DNA of 64,000 nt from an uncultured bacterium. Its GTDB lineage: Bacteria; Cyanobacteriota; Vampirovibrionia; Gastranaerophilales; Gastranaerophilaceae. The translations under genes and the position numbers were made by a program. The notes below the pieces were generated by a model. That model made no database searches and was not told where the DNA came from. It saw only the letters and a list, made by a program, of their open reading frames with translations. Each line of letters opens with the position of its first letter. Within the stretch, counting starts at the first letter, position 1. The stretch covers positions 62,001 through 126,000 of the forward strand of contig CASEYJ010000003.1 in NCBI GenBank assembly GCA_949292175.1, in the 5' to 3' direction. Below, one piece after another: positions 51,061 to 59,845 of this stretch.

Positions 51061-51099
51061 TTGATAACATTAGTTTAAACGGTTATACTAGAGATTATG
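51061..51099 (+). promoter_or_regulatory. Promoter of the GH38 gene abutting the start codon (leaderless)
   Basis: TTGATA (51061-51066), exactly 17 bases, TATACT (51084-51089), seven bases, ATG (51097-51099). Both hexamers are 5/6. The expected start site is the base before the ATG. Confidence 0.7.
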
Positions 51100-53124
51100 A
51101 GTAAGAAAAAAGTCATTGCATACTTGCACACACATTGGGACAGAGAATGGTATAGAGAATATGAAATTTTCAGACTGAGATTGCTGAGAGTTTTCGACAA
51201 TATACTGGAACTTTTAGAGAATAATAAAATTCCCGCATTTTATTTCGACGGGCAAGTTTCAGCCCTTTTAGATTATCTTGAAATAAGACCTGAAAAAGAA
51301 AATTTAGTAAGGAAATTTATTGCAGAAAAGAAACTGTTCATCGGTCCAAGTTACACTCTTGTTGACGAATTTTTAACCGACAAAAATAGCTTTGAAAAAA
51401 ACTTAGAAACAGGATTAAAAATATCTCGAGACTTTGGCTGTGAGGACTTTATAGGATACCTTGCAGATACATTTGGACACAGCAAAAATATTCCACCTAT
51501 ATTCAAAAAATACGGAATTGACAAGTGTGTTGTATGGAGAGGCTGCAAAGATTTACCATCGGAATTTATTTTCAACGGAATTAAGACTGTTAACCTCGTC
51601 CGTGGCTATTTTATGGACATTTTTTCCGCAAAAATTTCAATTGAAGAAAAAGCAAAATGGCTTGAGGGAAATTTAGACAAAATTGCACAGAATTCAAAAG
51701 ATACCTTACTGCTTCCAATAGGTGCTGATCACCTCGGAGTTGAACCCGATATAGCTGATCAAATAACTCAAGTAAATGCACTTCTTAATAACTACGAGAT
51801 AAAATTATCCACACCTTTTGAATATTTTGAACTTGTAAAGGATAACTTTAATACAACATGGAATGAAGAACTACGAGATAACAGTAAAACTTTTATCCTG
51901 CAAGGATGTTACTCCGCAAGGACCAAGATAAAACAATATAATGCAGAAGCAACATTCAAATTAAATCTTGCTGACACATTTCAACTTCAACTCGGCGCAA
52001 AGTATTGTAAGACAATAGATTACGCATATAAACTTCTATTTCAAAATCAAGCTCATGACGGGATTTGCGGATGTTCAACGGATGAAGTCCATCAAGAAAA
52101 CATAATGCGCTACAAAAAGATTATTCAAATTGCTGAAACAATACTAAAAGAATTAAAGTTCCTATACCCTGAAAAGTTTGATGAACTCTGGATTTCACAC
52201 AACCAAAAGTATCGTTCAACAGTAATAAAAGAGGGCACAAATGTTCCAAATAATTGTCAGGTAATATCGAAACACAGAGGATTTCCTGAGGAAATTCTAT
52301 ATGATACTCAACGAATACCGATAACTGAAGATTACACAAACATATACACTTATGCAGAAGAAATAAACCCATCTAATGATAAGCTAAAAATTTCTGACAC
52401 AGAAATTTCTAATTCTAATATAAAACTAAGTGTGAATAATGAAGAAATAAAAATTTCTAACGGAATTAGCATAGATTTTATCAGATACAAAGACAAAGGG
52501 GACACTTACAATTTCGGGGCAGTCAAAAATGATAAGCCTGAAATTGCAAAAATAATTTCATCTTCTATCCTTATGGATGGAGATTTGCGAGTAGGCCTAA
52601 AAATAAAAACCAGCTTCTTTGACGTAAATATTTATCTTGATAAAAATTCCGAACTTTTACGCTTCAACATAAAGTGGAATAACAGATTAAAGAATCGCTT
52701 ATGGCAAGTCAGATTCAAATTAAAAGATCCGGTTACGAAAACTTACTCTGAGGATATGAATAGCATTCTTATCAGAGAGTTTGACCCTAACTATAACATT
52801 CGGGAACACTTGCCAAAAACACGAGGGATAGAAGCCTGGACAAACACTGCGCCAATGCAGAGATTTGTTGGTACACAAGGTTTTGGAGTTGTAACCAAAG
52901 GGCTTACTGAATATGAAGTTTACAAAAACGCATTATCTTTAACAATATTGCGTTCGACAGGAATAATTTCAAACCCGAAAAATCCTTCACGTTCAACTCC
53001 TGCAGGGCCGCCATTGGAAGTTCCGGAAGCTCAACAATTTGGAGAAAATACAGCAGAATTTGCAATAGGCTTCATCAAGCCGGAAGATTACGAAAAATAC
53101 GTAAATGAATTCTATCTAAGCTAA
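51097..53124 (+). CDS. GH38 alpha-mannosidase-like glycoside hydrolase
   Basis: A 675-residue enzyme of family GH38. The N-terminus H-T-H-W-D-R-E-W (11-18) gives zinc ligands; the nucleophile is Asp124 in L-A-D-T-F-G-H-S; Q-A-H-D-G-I-C-G-C-S is a later ligand motif, and the C-terminal beta domain has R-S-T-G-I-I-S. The family cleaves alpha-mannosides; related archaeal and bacterial members also act on glycerol-mannoside or other small glycans. No signal peptide, so it is cytoplasmic. It lacks a ribosome site, and its promoter is directly at the ATG. The 3' end overlaps the unknown gene at 53116 by 9 bases. Confidence 0.88.
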   Translation: MSKKKVIAYLHTHWDREWYREYEIFRLRLLRVFDNILELLENNKIPAFYFDGQVSALLDYLEIRPEKENLVRKFIAEKKLFIGPSYTLVDEFLTDKNSFEKNLETGLKISRDFGCEDFIGYLADTFGHSKNIPPIFKKYGIDKCVVWRGCKDLPSEFIFNGIKTVNLVRGYFMDIFSAKISIEEKAKWLEGNLDKIAQNSKDTLLLPIGADHLGVEPDIADQITQVNALLNNYEIKLSTPFEYFELVKDNFNTTWNEELRDNSKTFILQGCYSARTKIKQYNAEATFKLNLADTFQLQLGAKYCKTIDYAYKLLFQNQAHDGICGCSTDEVHQENIMRYKKIIQIAETILKELKFLYPEKFDELWISHNQKYRSTVIKEGTNVPNNCQVISKHRGFPEEILYDTQRIPITEDYTNIYTYAEEINPSNDKLKISDTEISNSNIKLSVNNEEIKISNGISIDFIRYKDKGDTYNFGAVKNDKPEIAKIISSSILMDGDLRVGLKIKTSFFDVNIYLDKNSELLRFNIKWNNRLKNRLWQVRFKLKDPVTKTYSEDMNSILIREFDPNYNIREHLPKTRGIEAWTNTAPMQRFVGTQGFGVVTKGLTEYEVYKNALSLTILRSTGIISNPKNPSRSTPAGPPLEVPEAQQFGENTAEFAIGFIKPEDYEKYVNEFYLS

Positions 53125-54387
53125 GCCTTTTTCAGCTCTGCGCTTTTTCAACTCATCCGTATCAACAACCAATGTAGAGTCTTTTACGTCAGTTTCACCT
53201 GTCTTAGATGAAGCGGTTTTAACCTCTTCACTCTTCTTGTTTTCATCTTCGGTATTCGCTAAATCATTATTATTAGTAGTATCACCGGACTCATCAGTTT
53301 GACCATTCGGCTGTTCAGCTGCTGCCCTTGGAACTTGAATACCTTCAACTCCGGTATTGCCTTCCACTCGGGATTGAGCATCACCTAAATGTGTAAACTT
53401 CTCATCAAGCTCGGACTTTGCGTAATCCAGCGCTGCAACTCCGTTAGCCCCTGCCTCCATAGCATGTCCGCCGTCTTTAATAGAATTAATTCCCATTCTA
53501 TAATTTCTATTAAATAACATTGAGAACAATTTGAGTTTTGTAGCGTTCATAGCAACTTTTGCGGTATTTATACCATTAGAATTATTTGCAGCTTCTGTAA
53601 TCTTCGCCTGCTGATTTGCATCATCGGTAACAAGCTCTGCACCAATAGCAACTGTTTCCGTACCAAAATCTGTCGCAGTAGCAGGAATTGCCTCAAACTG
53701 CTGCATTTCAACATCTAATTCAGCCAACTGGGTTCCAATCTGAGCAAGATCTGCCTGCGCTTCAGTTCCAATTGAAGTCAAAATTCCACCAAGTTCTGCA
53801 ATTCTATTCAAATCTGCAGGTGATAAACTTTGATCATTACTTTGAGCTTTTGCAAGAAGATTATCAAGTTCCTGCTTCATTGAAGAAGTTTTCTTTTCAG
53901 TAGCCCTTGCCTTAACTTCAATAACCATATTAGTAGCTTCGCTCATTTGAGTAATTTGATCAAGACGAGTCTCCATCGCCTCTTCAGATTTTGTTGCACT
54001 CTTACTTTGATTAGATAATGCCTTTGCCTGCTCATACTTGCTCTCACCACTAAGTTCCATACTCTGTCTGAACTGTTGGGCTTGTGTCATCGTAACCTTT
54101 GATGCAGCATCCTCAGCATCAGGTTCATCAGACTGTGAATTTTCATCATTAATCTCATCAGTAGTAGAAGCTCCGTTTACAGACGCATACGTCACATCAT
54201 CCGGAATATCCTGAAGCTTATTAACTTCCTCAGCCCAACGTTTAATCTCCTCAGGGACATCTTCGCCCTGATTCATATATTGAAGAATTTGACTTGGAGT
54301 AAGCTTTTCCCAAGCTATATCCTCATTTTTCTTCTTTTGCATATACGTTTTTGTAGCCAAATTTATAGAACTTACAGCTTCAACCAT
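53116..54387 (-). CDS. Unknown 423-residue helical, acidic protein
   Basis: A soluble protein with no signal peptide and no known domain. It opens M-V-E-A-V-S-S-I-N-L, like other small proteins of this lineage, then has a piece T-P-S-Q-I-L-Q-Y-M-N-Q-G, an acidic spacer (E-N-S-Q-S-D-E-P-D-A-E-D), and helical coiled-coil regions (E-T-R-L-D-Q-I-T-Q-M, A-Q-I-G-T-Q-L-A-E-L-D). The last 80 residues are Asn/Thr/Glu-rich and end in D-E-L-K-K-R-R-A-E-K. It recalls the 997-residue protein at 31419 in composition. AAGGAG precedes the ATG. The 3' ends of this gene and the GH38 gene overlap. Confidence 0.7.
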   Translation of the reverse strand: MVEAVSSINLATKTYMQKKKNEDIAWEKLTPSQILQYMNQGEDVPEEIKRWAEEVNKLQDIPDDVTYASVNGASTTDEINDENSQSDEPDAEDAASKVTMTQAQQFRQSMELSGESKYEQAKALSNQSKSATKSEEAMETRLDQITQMSEATNMVIEVKARATEKKTSSMKQELDNLLAKAQSNDQSLSPADLNRIAELGGILTSIGTEAQADLAQIGTQLAELDVEMQQFEAIPATATDFGTETVAIGAELVTDDANQQAKITEAANNSNGINTAKVAMNATKLKLFSMLFNRNYRMGINSIKDGGHAMEAGANGVAALDYAKSELDEKFTHLGDAQSRVEGNTGVEGIQVPRAAAEQPNGQTDESGDTTNNNDLANTEDENKKSEEVKTASSKTGETDVKDSTLVVDTDELKKRRAEKGLA

Positions 54388-54564
54388 CTGTTCTAACTCC
54401 TTAAGTAGTCATTTTGTTATACTAACGGCACTTATTTAGAAAAACTTTAACACTTATGTTAACTTATGTAACAAAAGTTAGATAAACAATATATAAAAAG
54501 TCAATATTTTTCAGAAAAAATTTTTTATATAAGTACGAGAGATATAAAGAGAAGAGAGGTCAAA

Positions 54565-54741
54565 ATGGCTAAGACAATTTTATTACCAAACACTGTAACT
54601 GATATGTATAAAAACACTTCAAAAGCTATTAGTGAAGTTGATTTGTCAGGCAAACACATTATAAGAAAGTCTTTGGTCGAAATAATGAAACAATCTTTCT
54701 TCCACGGAGCAAATTTATACGGAAATAACTTTATAGCTTAG
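54565..54741 (+). CDS. Unknown 58-residue protein
   Basis: A small gene with GAGAGGT 6 bases before the ATG. The protein starts M-A-K-T-I-L-L-P-N-T-V-T-D-M-Y-K and is mixed polar/hydrophobic, with a late F-F-H-G-A-N-L-Y-G-N-N-F. No family recognised. A good terminator (54790-54811) follows. It and the next unknown gene are small plus-strand units between unrelated genes. Confidence 0.6.
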   Translation: MAKTILLPNTVTDMYKNTSKAISEVDLSGKHIIRKSLVEIMKQSFFHGANLYGNNFIA

Positions 54742-54789
54742 TTAATCGTTGGAAAATAGGAATTATAGGAAAATTTTTAAAAGGATAAA

Positions 54790-54811
54790 CTGCCGGCCAA
54801 TACAAGCCGGC
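54790..54811 (+). terminator. Terminator of the 58-residue protein gene
   Basis: TGCCGGC/GCCGGCA with an 8-base loop and T5 tail. Confidence 0.9.
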
Positions 54812-54899
54812 ATTTTTATTACAAATTGTAACAGGAACGTTTAAAATTTTATATACTTGGGTATATATATAGTATATATTAATTGGAGGAGTAAGAGCA

Positions 54900-55235
54900 A
54901 TGTCAATGAACGTATCTGCAATGAGCGGAATAGCATCAGGAATGATGATTGATAGTGAGCACCAGAGAATTATGCGTGAACTTCGTGCTATGGGGATTGA
55001 ACCTACCGGAGATAAAAGCACAGACAAAGCAAAACTTGAAGCTGCAAAACAAACAAAACAAGCTCAATATAACCAAATACAATTTGTTAGCGAAACAGAA
55101 AAAACAGATAAAGCACCTGCTCAATCATCACAAGACAACATTAAAAATGATACCTCTATACAAGCTCAAAATATGACCGGTGCAACTCAAATTGCAGAAT
55201 TAAACAAATACAAAATTCTTGGTCTGTTTTCTTAA
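54900..55235 (+). CDS. Unknown 111-residue protein
   Basis: A soluble protein starting M-S-M-N-V-S-A-M-S-G-I-A-S-G-M-M. The first 60 residues are helical (H-Q-R-I-M-R-E-L-R-A-M-G-I-E-P-T-G-D), the rest Gln/Lys/Ala-rich with Gln repeats. The R-E-L-R-A-M-G-I-x-P-T-G-D piece resembles small helix-hairpin modules. No known function. A strong GGAGGAG site lies before the ATG. It converges with the TonB-like gene, overlapping by 4 bases. Confidence 0.65.
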   Translation: MSMNVSAMSGIASGMMIDSEHQRIMRELRAMGIEPTGDKSTDKAKLEAAKQTKQAQYNQIQFVSETEKTDKAPAQSSQDNIKNDTSIQAQNMTGATQIAELNKYKILGLFS

Positions 55236-56104
55236 AATGATTGAACGTACTCAAAATCCTTAAAATCATCAGGTGATGAAAATTGTTCATAATCACTCAT
55301 CAAGAAACCACCTGAAAAATTAACAGACTTTCTGCGCGTTCCTTGTGGAAATGTTAGTATATCATTACCATTCAACGTTATAATTGTTGAACGGATAGAA
55401 TTAATCTCAGTATCCATATCAGGTCTTGTTGATATAACCTTCACTTTAGAGATACGCTTATCACTATCAACCTTAAACGAGAAGAAGAAAAACGTACCAT
55501 AAGGTGCATCAACTGTGGACTGCTCCATTATTGTATTTTGAAGATCACTTCTCCATTTATTCCAAGCAATTAACTCAGCACGTAATTTAGGATTCTTAAG
55601 TTGATCACAAATTGAACAAGTTGAAGGATCTTCTTCAGCTTCAGAACTATTTGCATCTGATGTCGGTTTATCCTTAACCTTCTTAACCTCTTGCTGAGAT
55701 TCCGTTTTTGGAAGGAAATCTGTATTCAACATCTTTTCAACTTGTTCCAAAACCTTGTCACTATTATTCACATTCTGCGCAGGTTGAGTACTGTGATTTT
55801 GAGTACCGGCAACAGGCACCTGTTGAATAAAATCAGATGGAATAATTTTAACATCCGAAGGAATTATCGGAGTCTCAGCACTAACCGGAATAGGAGGCTT
55901 TGGAGCTTCTGAAATTTGGACTGGAGCTTCCCCAAGCCTAAACAAAGGAACACTTTGCAAATCTGCAGGTCTCTGACTCAAATTACTTATCTTAAAATCA
56001 GGATTTGTAAGTATAAACTGTTTATGCACATCAGGTTTTACCGTGGCAAAAATCACAGTCAAAACCAAAATTGTTATTGCTACAAATACAGTTAAAATTC
56101 TCAT
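55232..56104 (-). CDS. TonB/TolA-like periplasmic protein
   Basis: A 290-residue protein. Residues 4-22 form a membrane anchor, followed by a Pro/Ser/Lys-rich periplasm-spanning linker (about 60-150), a C-S-I-C pair at ~163, and a C-terminal domain (about 180-290) with W-N-K-W-R-S-D-L and P-Y-G-T-F-F-F-F-S-F-K-V-D-S-D-K-R-I-S-K. The layout fits TonB/TolA energy or envelope-bridging proteins. TonB family members need ExbB/ExbD, which are not here; a partner in the same operon may replace them. It begins 2 bases after the FHA-like gene, without a clear ribosome site, so translation is likely coupled. Confidence 0.72.
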   Translation of the reverse strand: MRILTVFVAITILVLTVIFATVKPDVHKQFILTNPDFKISNLSQRPADLQSVPLFRLGEAPVQISEAPKPPIPVSAETPIIPSDVKIIPSDFIQQVPVAGTQNHSTQPAQNVNNSDKVLEQVEKMLNTDFLPKTESQQEVKKVKDKPTSDANSSEAEEDPSTCSICDQLKNPKLRAELIAWNKWRSDLQNTIMEQSTVDAPYGTFFFFSFKVDSDKRISKVKVISTRPDMDTEINSIRSTIITLNGNDILTFPQGTRRKSVNFSGGFLMSDYEQFSSPDDFKDFEYVQSF

Positions 56105-56106
56105 AA

Positions 56107-57714
56107 TTAATCTTTATCAATCTTCGCAATTAACTCATCACAAGCCCAAACCTCAAAACGAGTCTGAGAAAGCATCAAAGTCTCGGCAATCAATAGTGCT
56201 GTTGGAACGAGTGCTGCAATAACACTTAGCATTACACCTTTAAAGTCTCCGCCTGTTTCACTCATAAAGTATGATACGTTCATCATAAACTCGATGAAAA
56301 TAATAACGCATGCAATACTAAAGAACAATCTTCTGTCTGACTCAAGTTTTCTTGTTCCTTCAAGCCCATAGATAGAAACACCGTGTTGACGATAATCAGT
56401 AAATCCATCCTGCTTGATGACTTGAGAACCTTGAATTTTCTTACTTGTTAAAAACGCACTAACAAAAGAAAAGAATGCAAAAATAATCAAAAATGTTGCA
56501 AGTCCTAAGAACACAGGACTAAATCTCAACCCGGAAATTCTTACCCAACCTGCAGCCTCAGGGAAACACATTGCAAGAGTATTAGAAACACCATAAGCCA
56601 ACAAAGGTGCTGTTAAAATACCAATTACAATTTCTCCAAAAGACTTCAATTGAAGCATAAACATTCTATCTTTTATATTATTGATTTTTGAATTGCTTAA
56701 AGAATTTACGAACCTGTCAATCCATACACGATAAGACTTCAATACAGTTTCAAAATCTTCTCTAAATTCATACTTATTAAGCACTGCGCTATATTCTGTA
56801 CTATTATTTTTAAAATAACCGCATCCTATTGCCAAAGCCGTCATTATACCAACGAAGAAAAATGTTATAAAAATAGAAAACGCTACAAAATTACTCAATG
56901 ACATAAAGTAAATTTGGTTGACAACATAAATCCCGATTATAAAAATAATTGAGCCCCACAACATAAAATTCTGGGCCAAAGTTGCAGTCATAGATTGTTT
57001 AACAGTTTTACTCTGTAAATAAAGAAATACACCCTGCTTCAACATAAGGCATATAGAAAATACGACAAAAGAATACGCAATCCATGCCTGAATATTAGTA
57101 GCAAGATATACATGCTTTGAAGCTTCTTGAGTAGAAAGTCCCATCAAATAATTTGCAACCGCAAATGAACTTAATATGGATGTTATGTAAAGCGCAATAT
57201 GCAAAAACAAACTTGCTCTTGTTGCAGACATAATCTTACTTTTTAGCTCTGATATAGGATAAGCAATCTGTTTTACAATAGCTATTCTAGCTTTTTCAAG
57301 TGGAGCTCGTGATTTTTCGAGCTTAACCTTTGCAATAACTCCGGGGTCATCTCCATATAAATCTTTTAACTGAGCATCCGAAAGATTTACGATATCGACA
57401 GAACCCATATCAATAATCCCGCTTGAATCTACATGGATTTCAATAAAATCATTACTATTGTTCAAAGCCAATCGACAAACTTTATCAACCTTCATTCTGG
57501 TCAAAACCTGACCTTTAAATAACACATTCTGATTTTTAAAGTTATTTGAAACAAAACACTCACCGGTGTCTTTATTCGTCTGGACAGTAATAATTACATC
57601 AAAACCAGGCTGTAAGACATAATCACACTTAGGATTTGTTCCAATATTTATCAAACTTTTATTTTTAAATTGTTTTTCACCAGATAATGATTTTATCGTA
57701 ATAGTAGCCGTCAT
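56107..57714 (-). CDS. FHA-like domain fused to a polytopic membrane protein
   Basis: A 535-residue protein. Residues 1-95 look FHA-like (L-I-N-I-G-T-N-P-K-C-D-Y-V-L...L-F-K-G-Q-V-L-T), but the phosphothreonine-binding G-R, S-R-x-H and N-G residues are missing or changed. From about 165 on there are about eight membrane helices with a cytoplasmic or periplasmic 80-residue loop around 305-350. Middle protein of a three-gene unit: it starts 11 bases before the end of the vWA gene region (AAAGGA site) and the TonB-like gene follows by 2 bases. No match to a named transporter was seen. Confidence 0.65.
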   Translation of the reverse strand: MTATITIKSLSGEKQFKNKSLINIGTNPKCDYVLQPGFDVIITVQTNKDTGECFVSNNFKNQNVLFKGQVLTRMKVDKVCRLALNNSNDFIEIHVDSSGIIDMGSVDIVNLSDAQLKDLYGDDPGVIAKVKLEKSRAPLEKARIAIVKQIAYPISELKSKIMSATRASLFLHIALYITSILSSFAVANYLMGLSTQEASKHVYLATNIQAWIAYSFVVFSICLMLKQGVFLYLQSKTVKQSMTATLAQNFMLWGSIIFIIGIYVVNQIYFMSLSNFVAFSIFITFFFVGIMTALAIGCGYFKNNSTEYSAVLNKYEFREDFETVLKSYRVWIDRFVNSLSNSKINNIKDRMFMLQLKSFGEIVIGILTAPLLAYGVSNTLAMCFPEAAGWVRISGLRFSPVFLGLATFLIIFAFFSFVSAFLTSKKIQGSQVIKQDGFTDYRQHGVSIYGLEGTRKLESDRRLFFSIACVIIFIEFMMNVSYFMSETGGDFKGVMLSVIAALVPTALLIAETLMLSQTRFEVWACDELIAKIDKD

Positions 57715-57724
57715 ATAAAGTTCC

Positions 57725-58393
57725 TTATCTTTCTAGCGCATGTATAAACTGTCTGATTGCTTTATCGCAATTTTGTTTTGGAGAAACAATAAGTTTCATC
57801 TCACCCAAAACCGGAGTCAAAGTTTCTTTAACCAAATCTAACTTTTCCGGATGTGCATACAAAAACATCATAGCAAGATCTGGAGCCTTACTCTTAACCC
57901 TTCTAACGTCAGAAGGCAGAGTATTCCAGTTAATCTGCTTATCAGATTCACCTTCATTTTCAAGATCTCCGATTACAACAACGGCAGGCATATAACCTAA
58001 CTTTTTCATTTCTAATGAATAGTTAAGCGCCTTTCGCATTCCAACCCCATAAGCAGTTCCATAATCTTTTTCGTCATATGCTGTAAACGCATTCATAACT
58101 TTGTTTATATTTGACCCGTTAAAAGGTGCACCCTCATATATTAGGTAAGCATCCTCTGAAACTCTGATAATTTTAATTTTATCTTCCGGATCAAGCAGGT
58201 TACAAATCTGTTTCAAAAGTTTCTTCTGTTCAGGCAAATCTTTCTGGTTAGATGCCGAAGAATCTACCACAAACATAACCGCAGCGGGTCTAAAATTATC
58301 AACCTTTATCTTTGTTACCCCGCTCCATACCAATTTCAATATAATAGAAACTGCAAGTATAACTATACCAAGTATTATAAGTCTTTTATTCAT
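57725..58393 (-). CDS. Membrane-anchored von Willebrand factor A domain protein
   Basis: A 222-residue protein with one N-terminal membrane helix (about 5-25) and a vWA domain. The MIDAS motif D-S-S-A-S (Asp44, Ser46, Ser48) is intact, and V-V-I-G-D-L-E-N-E-G-E gives the third acidic site; so a metal-dependent ligand-binding function is plausible. It is the first gene of the operon with the FHA-like and TonB-like genes. Similar vWA proteins pair with MoxR ATPases (absent here). A promoter TTGCGA-N17-TATTAT precedes it. Outer/periplasmic topology is inferred. Confidence 0.78.
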   Translation of the reverse strand: MNKRLIILGIVILAVSIILKLVWSGVTKIKVDNFRPAAVMFVVDSSASNQKDLPEQKKLLKQICNLLDPEDKIKIIRVSEDAYLIYEGAPFNGSNINKVMNAFTAYDEKDYGTAYGVGMRKALNYSLEMKKLGYMPAVVVIGDLENEGESDKQINWNTLPSDVRRVKSKAPDLAMMFLYAHPEKLDLVKETLTPVLGEMKLIVSPKQNCDKAIRQFIHALER

Positions 58394-58411
58394 AAGCCAA
58401 CTTTCTACTGC

Positions 58412-58440
58412 ATAATACCATATTTTACAAACTTTCGCAA
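58412..58440 (-). promoter_or_regulatory. Promoter of the vWA operon
   Basis: Minus strand: TTGCGA (58435-58440), 17 bases, TATTAT (58412-58417). It gives a leader of about 12 bases. It lies back to back with the plsY promoter. Confidence 0.55.
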
Positions 58441-58442
58441 TA

Positions 58443-58472
58443 TTGCTATTATAAAAGAGATTATGTTATAAT
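58443..58472 (+). promoter_or_regulatory. Promoter of plsY (extended -10)
   Basis: TTGCTA (58443-58448), 18-base spacer, TGT-TATAAT (TATAAT at 58467-58472). The leader before plsY is about 30 bases. Confidence 0.65.
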
Positions 58473-58507
58473 ACCATACGTCATTAAAATTAGATTAGGG
58501 AGAAATC

Positions 58508-59110
58508 ATGGAATTATTGGAAGTTATTTTAACAATAGTTGTTGCATATTTAATAGGTTCAATTCCAACAGGATACATTATAGTAAAAACAGCCACCGGC
58601 CAAGATATTAGAGAAATTGGCTCAGGCTCTACCGGAGCTACTAATGTAAAAAGAGTAATGGGGAAAAAATGGTTTTTCATAACTCTTTTATTAGATGCTC
58701 TTAAAGGCGCAACTCCGGTAATTTTGGCAAAAGTATTTGCAAGTGCATTCGCAACAATCGGCTTGCTCCCTGTACTTGCAGCAGTTGCAGTTATTTTAGG
58801 CCACTCAAAATCAATTTTCCTAAAATTTACAGGAGGAAAATCCGTTGCGTCAGGAGTTGGAACAATCCTTGCACTAAACTGGCAGGTTGGATTAATCATA
58901 GCAGTTATATGGTCTATCATAACTTACACTTCAAAGTATGTTTCTCTTGGATCAATAATAGCACTTGCGATTGCTCCATTTGTAATGTACTTTTTAGACA
59001 GCCACATTGCATACACAGGTTATTGTGCTTTAGGTGCAATTTATATCATATGGTTGCACAGATCTAACATCCAAAGACTTCTAAAGGGAGAAGAAAATAA
59101 AGTAAGATAG
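58508..59110 (+). CDS. plsY: Glycerol-3-phosphate acyltransferase PlsY
   Basis: A 200-residue, five-helix membrane enzyme transferring acyl from acyl-phosphate to glycerol-3-phosphate, the first step of phospholipid synthesis. Motifs: S-I-P-T-G-Y-I near residue 18, the G-S-G-S-T-G-A-T-N loop (about 38-46), L-G-H-S-K-S-I-F-L-K-F-T-G-G-K-S-V-A-S-G-V-G. It has AGGGAGA before the ATG and is divergent from the vWA operon. Confidence 0.95.
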   Translation: MELLEVILTIVVAYLIGSIPTGYIIVKTATGQDIREIGSGSTGATNVKRVMGKKWFFITLLLDALKGATPVILAKVFASAFATIGLLPVLAAVAVILGHSKSIFLKFTGGKSVASGVGTILALNWQVGLIIAVIWSIITYTSKYVSLGSIIALAIAPFVMYFLDSHIAYTGYCALGAIYIIWLHRSNIQRLLKGEENKVR

Positions 59111-59192
59111 ATTATTAAAAAATAATAAATTTTATTCAAATATTGTTTTTATTATTCTATAATTACTCATGTGATAATAAGAGGTAAATATA

Positions 59193-59765
59193 ATGACACA
59201 TAAACATAGACACAATCCGTTTAAGAATGAAGAAATTACAGATGAAATAAACGAAACTTCTGCTGAAGAAAAAACTGAAGAACCTTCAGAGGAAACTTCA
59301 AAAGAAGGAAACGCAGAATTAGACAAATTAAAAGAAGATTTTGATAACTTAAATAATCAGTATTTAAGACTTGCGGCAGACTTTGACAATTACAGAAAGA
59401 GACAAGAAGCTGAACGTGAAAGTCTATTGAAATTTGGAACTGAAAATGCCTTAAAGAAGATGTTAGAAGTTTTAGACAATTTTGAAAGAGGCAAAAAATC
59501 ATTTGAAAATGTTGAAGATTGTCAAAAAGTAAAAGACGGTTTTGACTTGGTACACAAGCAAACAATTGAAGCACTTTGCAAGCTTGGAATGGAAGAAATA
59601 AAAGCGGTAGGCGAAAAATTTGATCCTAACTTCCACGAAGCAGTAATGCGTACACCGACAAGTGAATACCCTGAAAACACTATAATTGCTGAATTACAAA
59701 AGGGTTATAAAATGGGAGACAAAGTATTGCGCCCAACACTTGTTAACGTAGCGGCTGCTGAGTAA
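59193..59765 (+). CDS. grpE: Nucleotide exchange factor GrpE
   Basis: A 190-residue GrpE: an acidic, disordered N-terminus (E-E-K-T-E-E-P-S-E-E), a long coiled coil (L-D-K-L-K-E-D-F-D-N-L-N-N-Q-Y-L-R), the D-F-D-N-Y-R-K-R motif, and the C-terminal beta domain with F-D-P-N-F-H-E-A-V. It exchanges ADP for ATP on DnaK. dnaK is not in the window; dnaJ follows with its own promoter. AGAGGT precedes the ATG. Confidence 0.95.
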   Translation: MTHKHRHNPFKNEEITDEINETSAEEKTEEPSEETSKEGNAELDKLKEDFDNLNNQYLRLAADFDNYRKRQEAERESLLKFGTENALKKMLEVLDNFERGKKSFENVEDCQKVKDGFDLVHKQTIEALCKLGMEEIKAVGEKFDPNFHEAVMRTPTSEYPENTIIAELQKGYKMGDKVLRPTLVNVAAAE

Positions 59766-59768
59766 AAT

Positions 59769-59798
59769 TGGACACAAAAAATAAATTAACGCTATAAT
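59769..59798 (+). promoter_or_regulatory. Promoter of dnaJ
   Basis: TGGACA (59769-59774), 18-base spacer, TATAAT (59793-59798). It overlaps the 3' side of grpE by no coding base. No CIRCE inverted repeat is seen near it. Confidence 0.65.
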
Positions 59799-59845
59799 AC
59801 AAATAAAGAAAAAGAAATAAAATTATATCAGAAGAATAGGGAAAA

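Noticed and set aside
59101-59192. CIRCE or other heat-shock operator before grpE
   Set aside because: No inverted repeat of the TTAGCACTC type is present; only a sigma-70-like promoter is seen.
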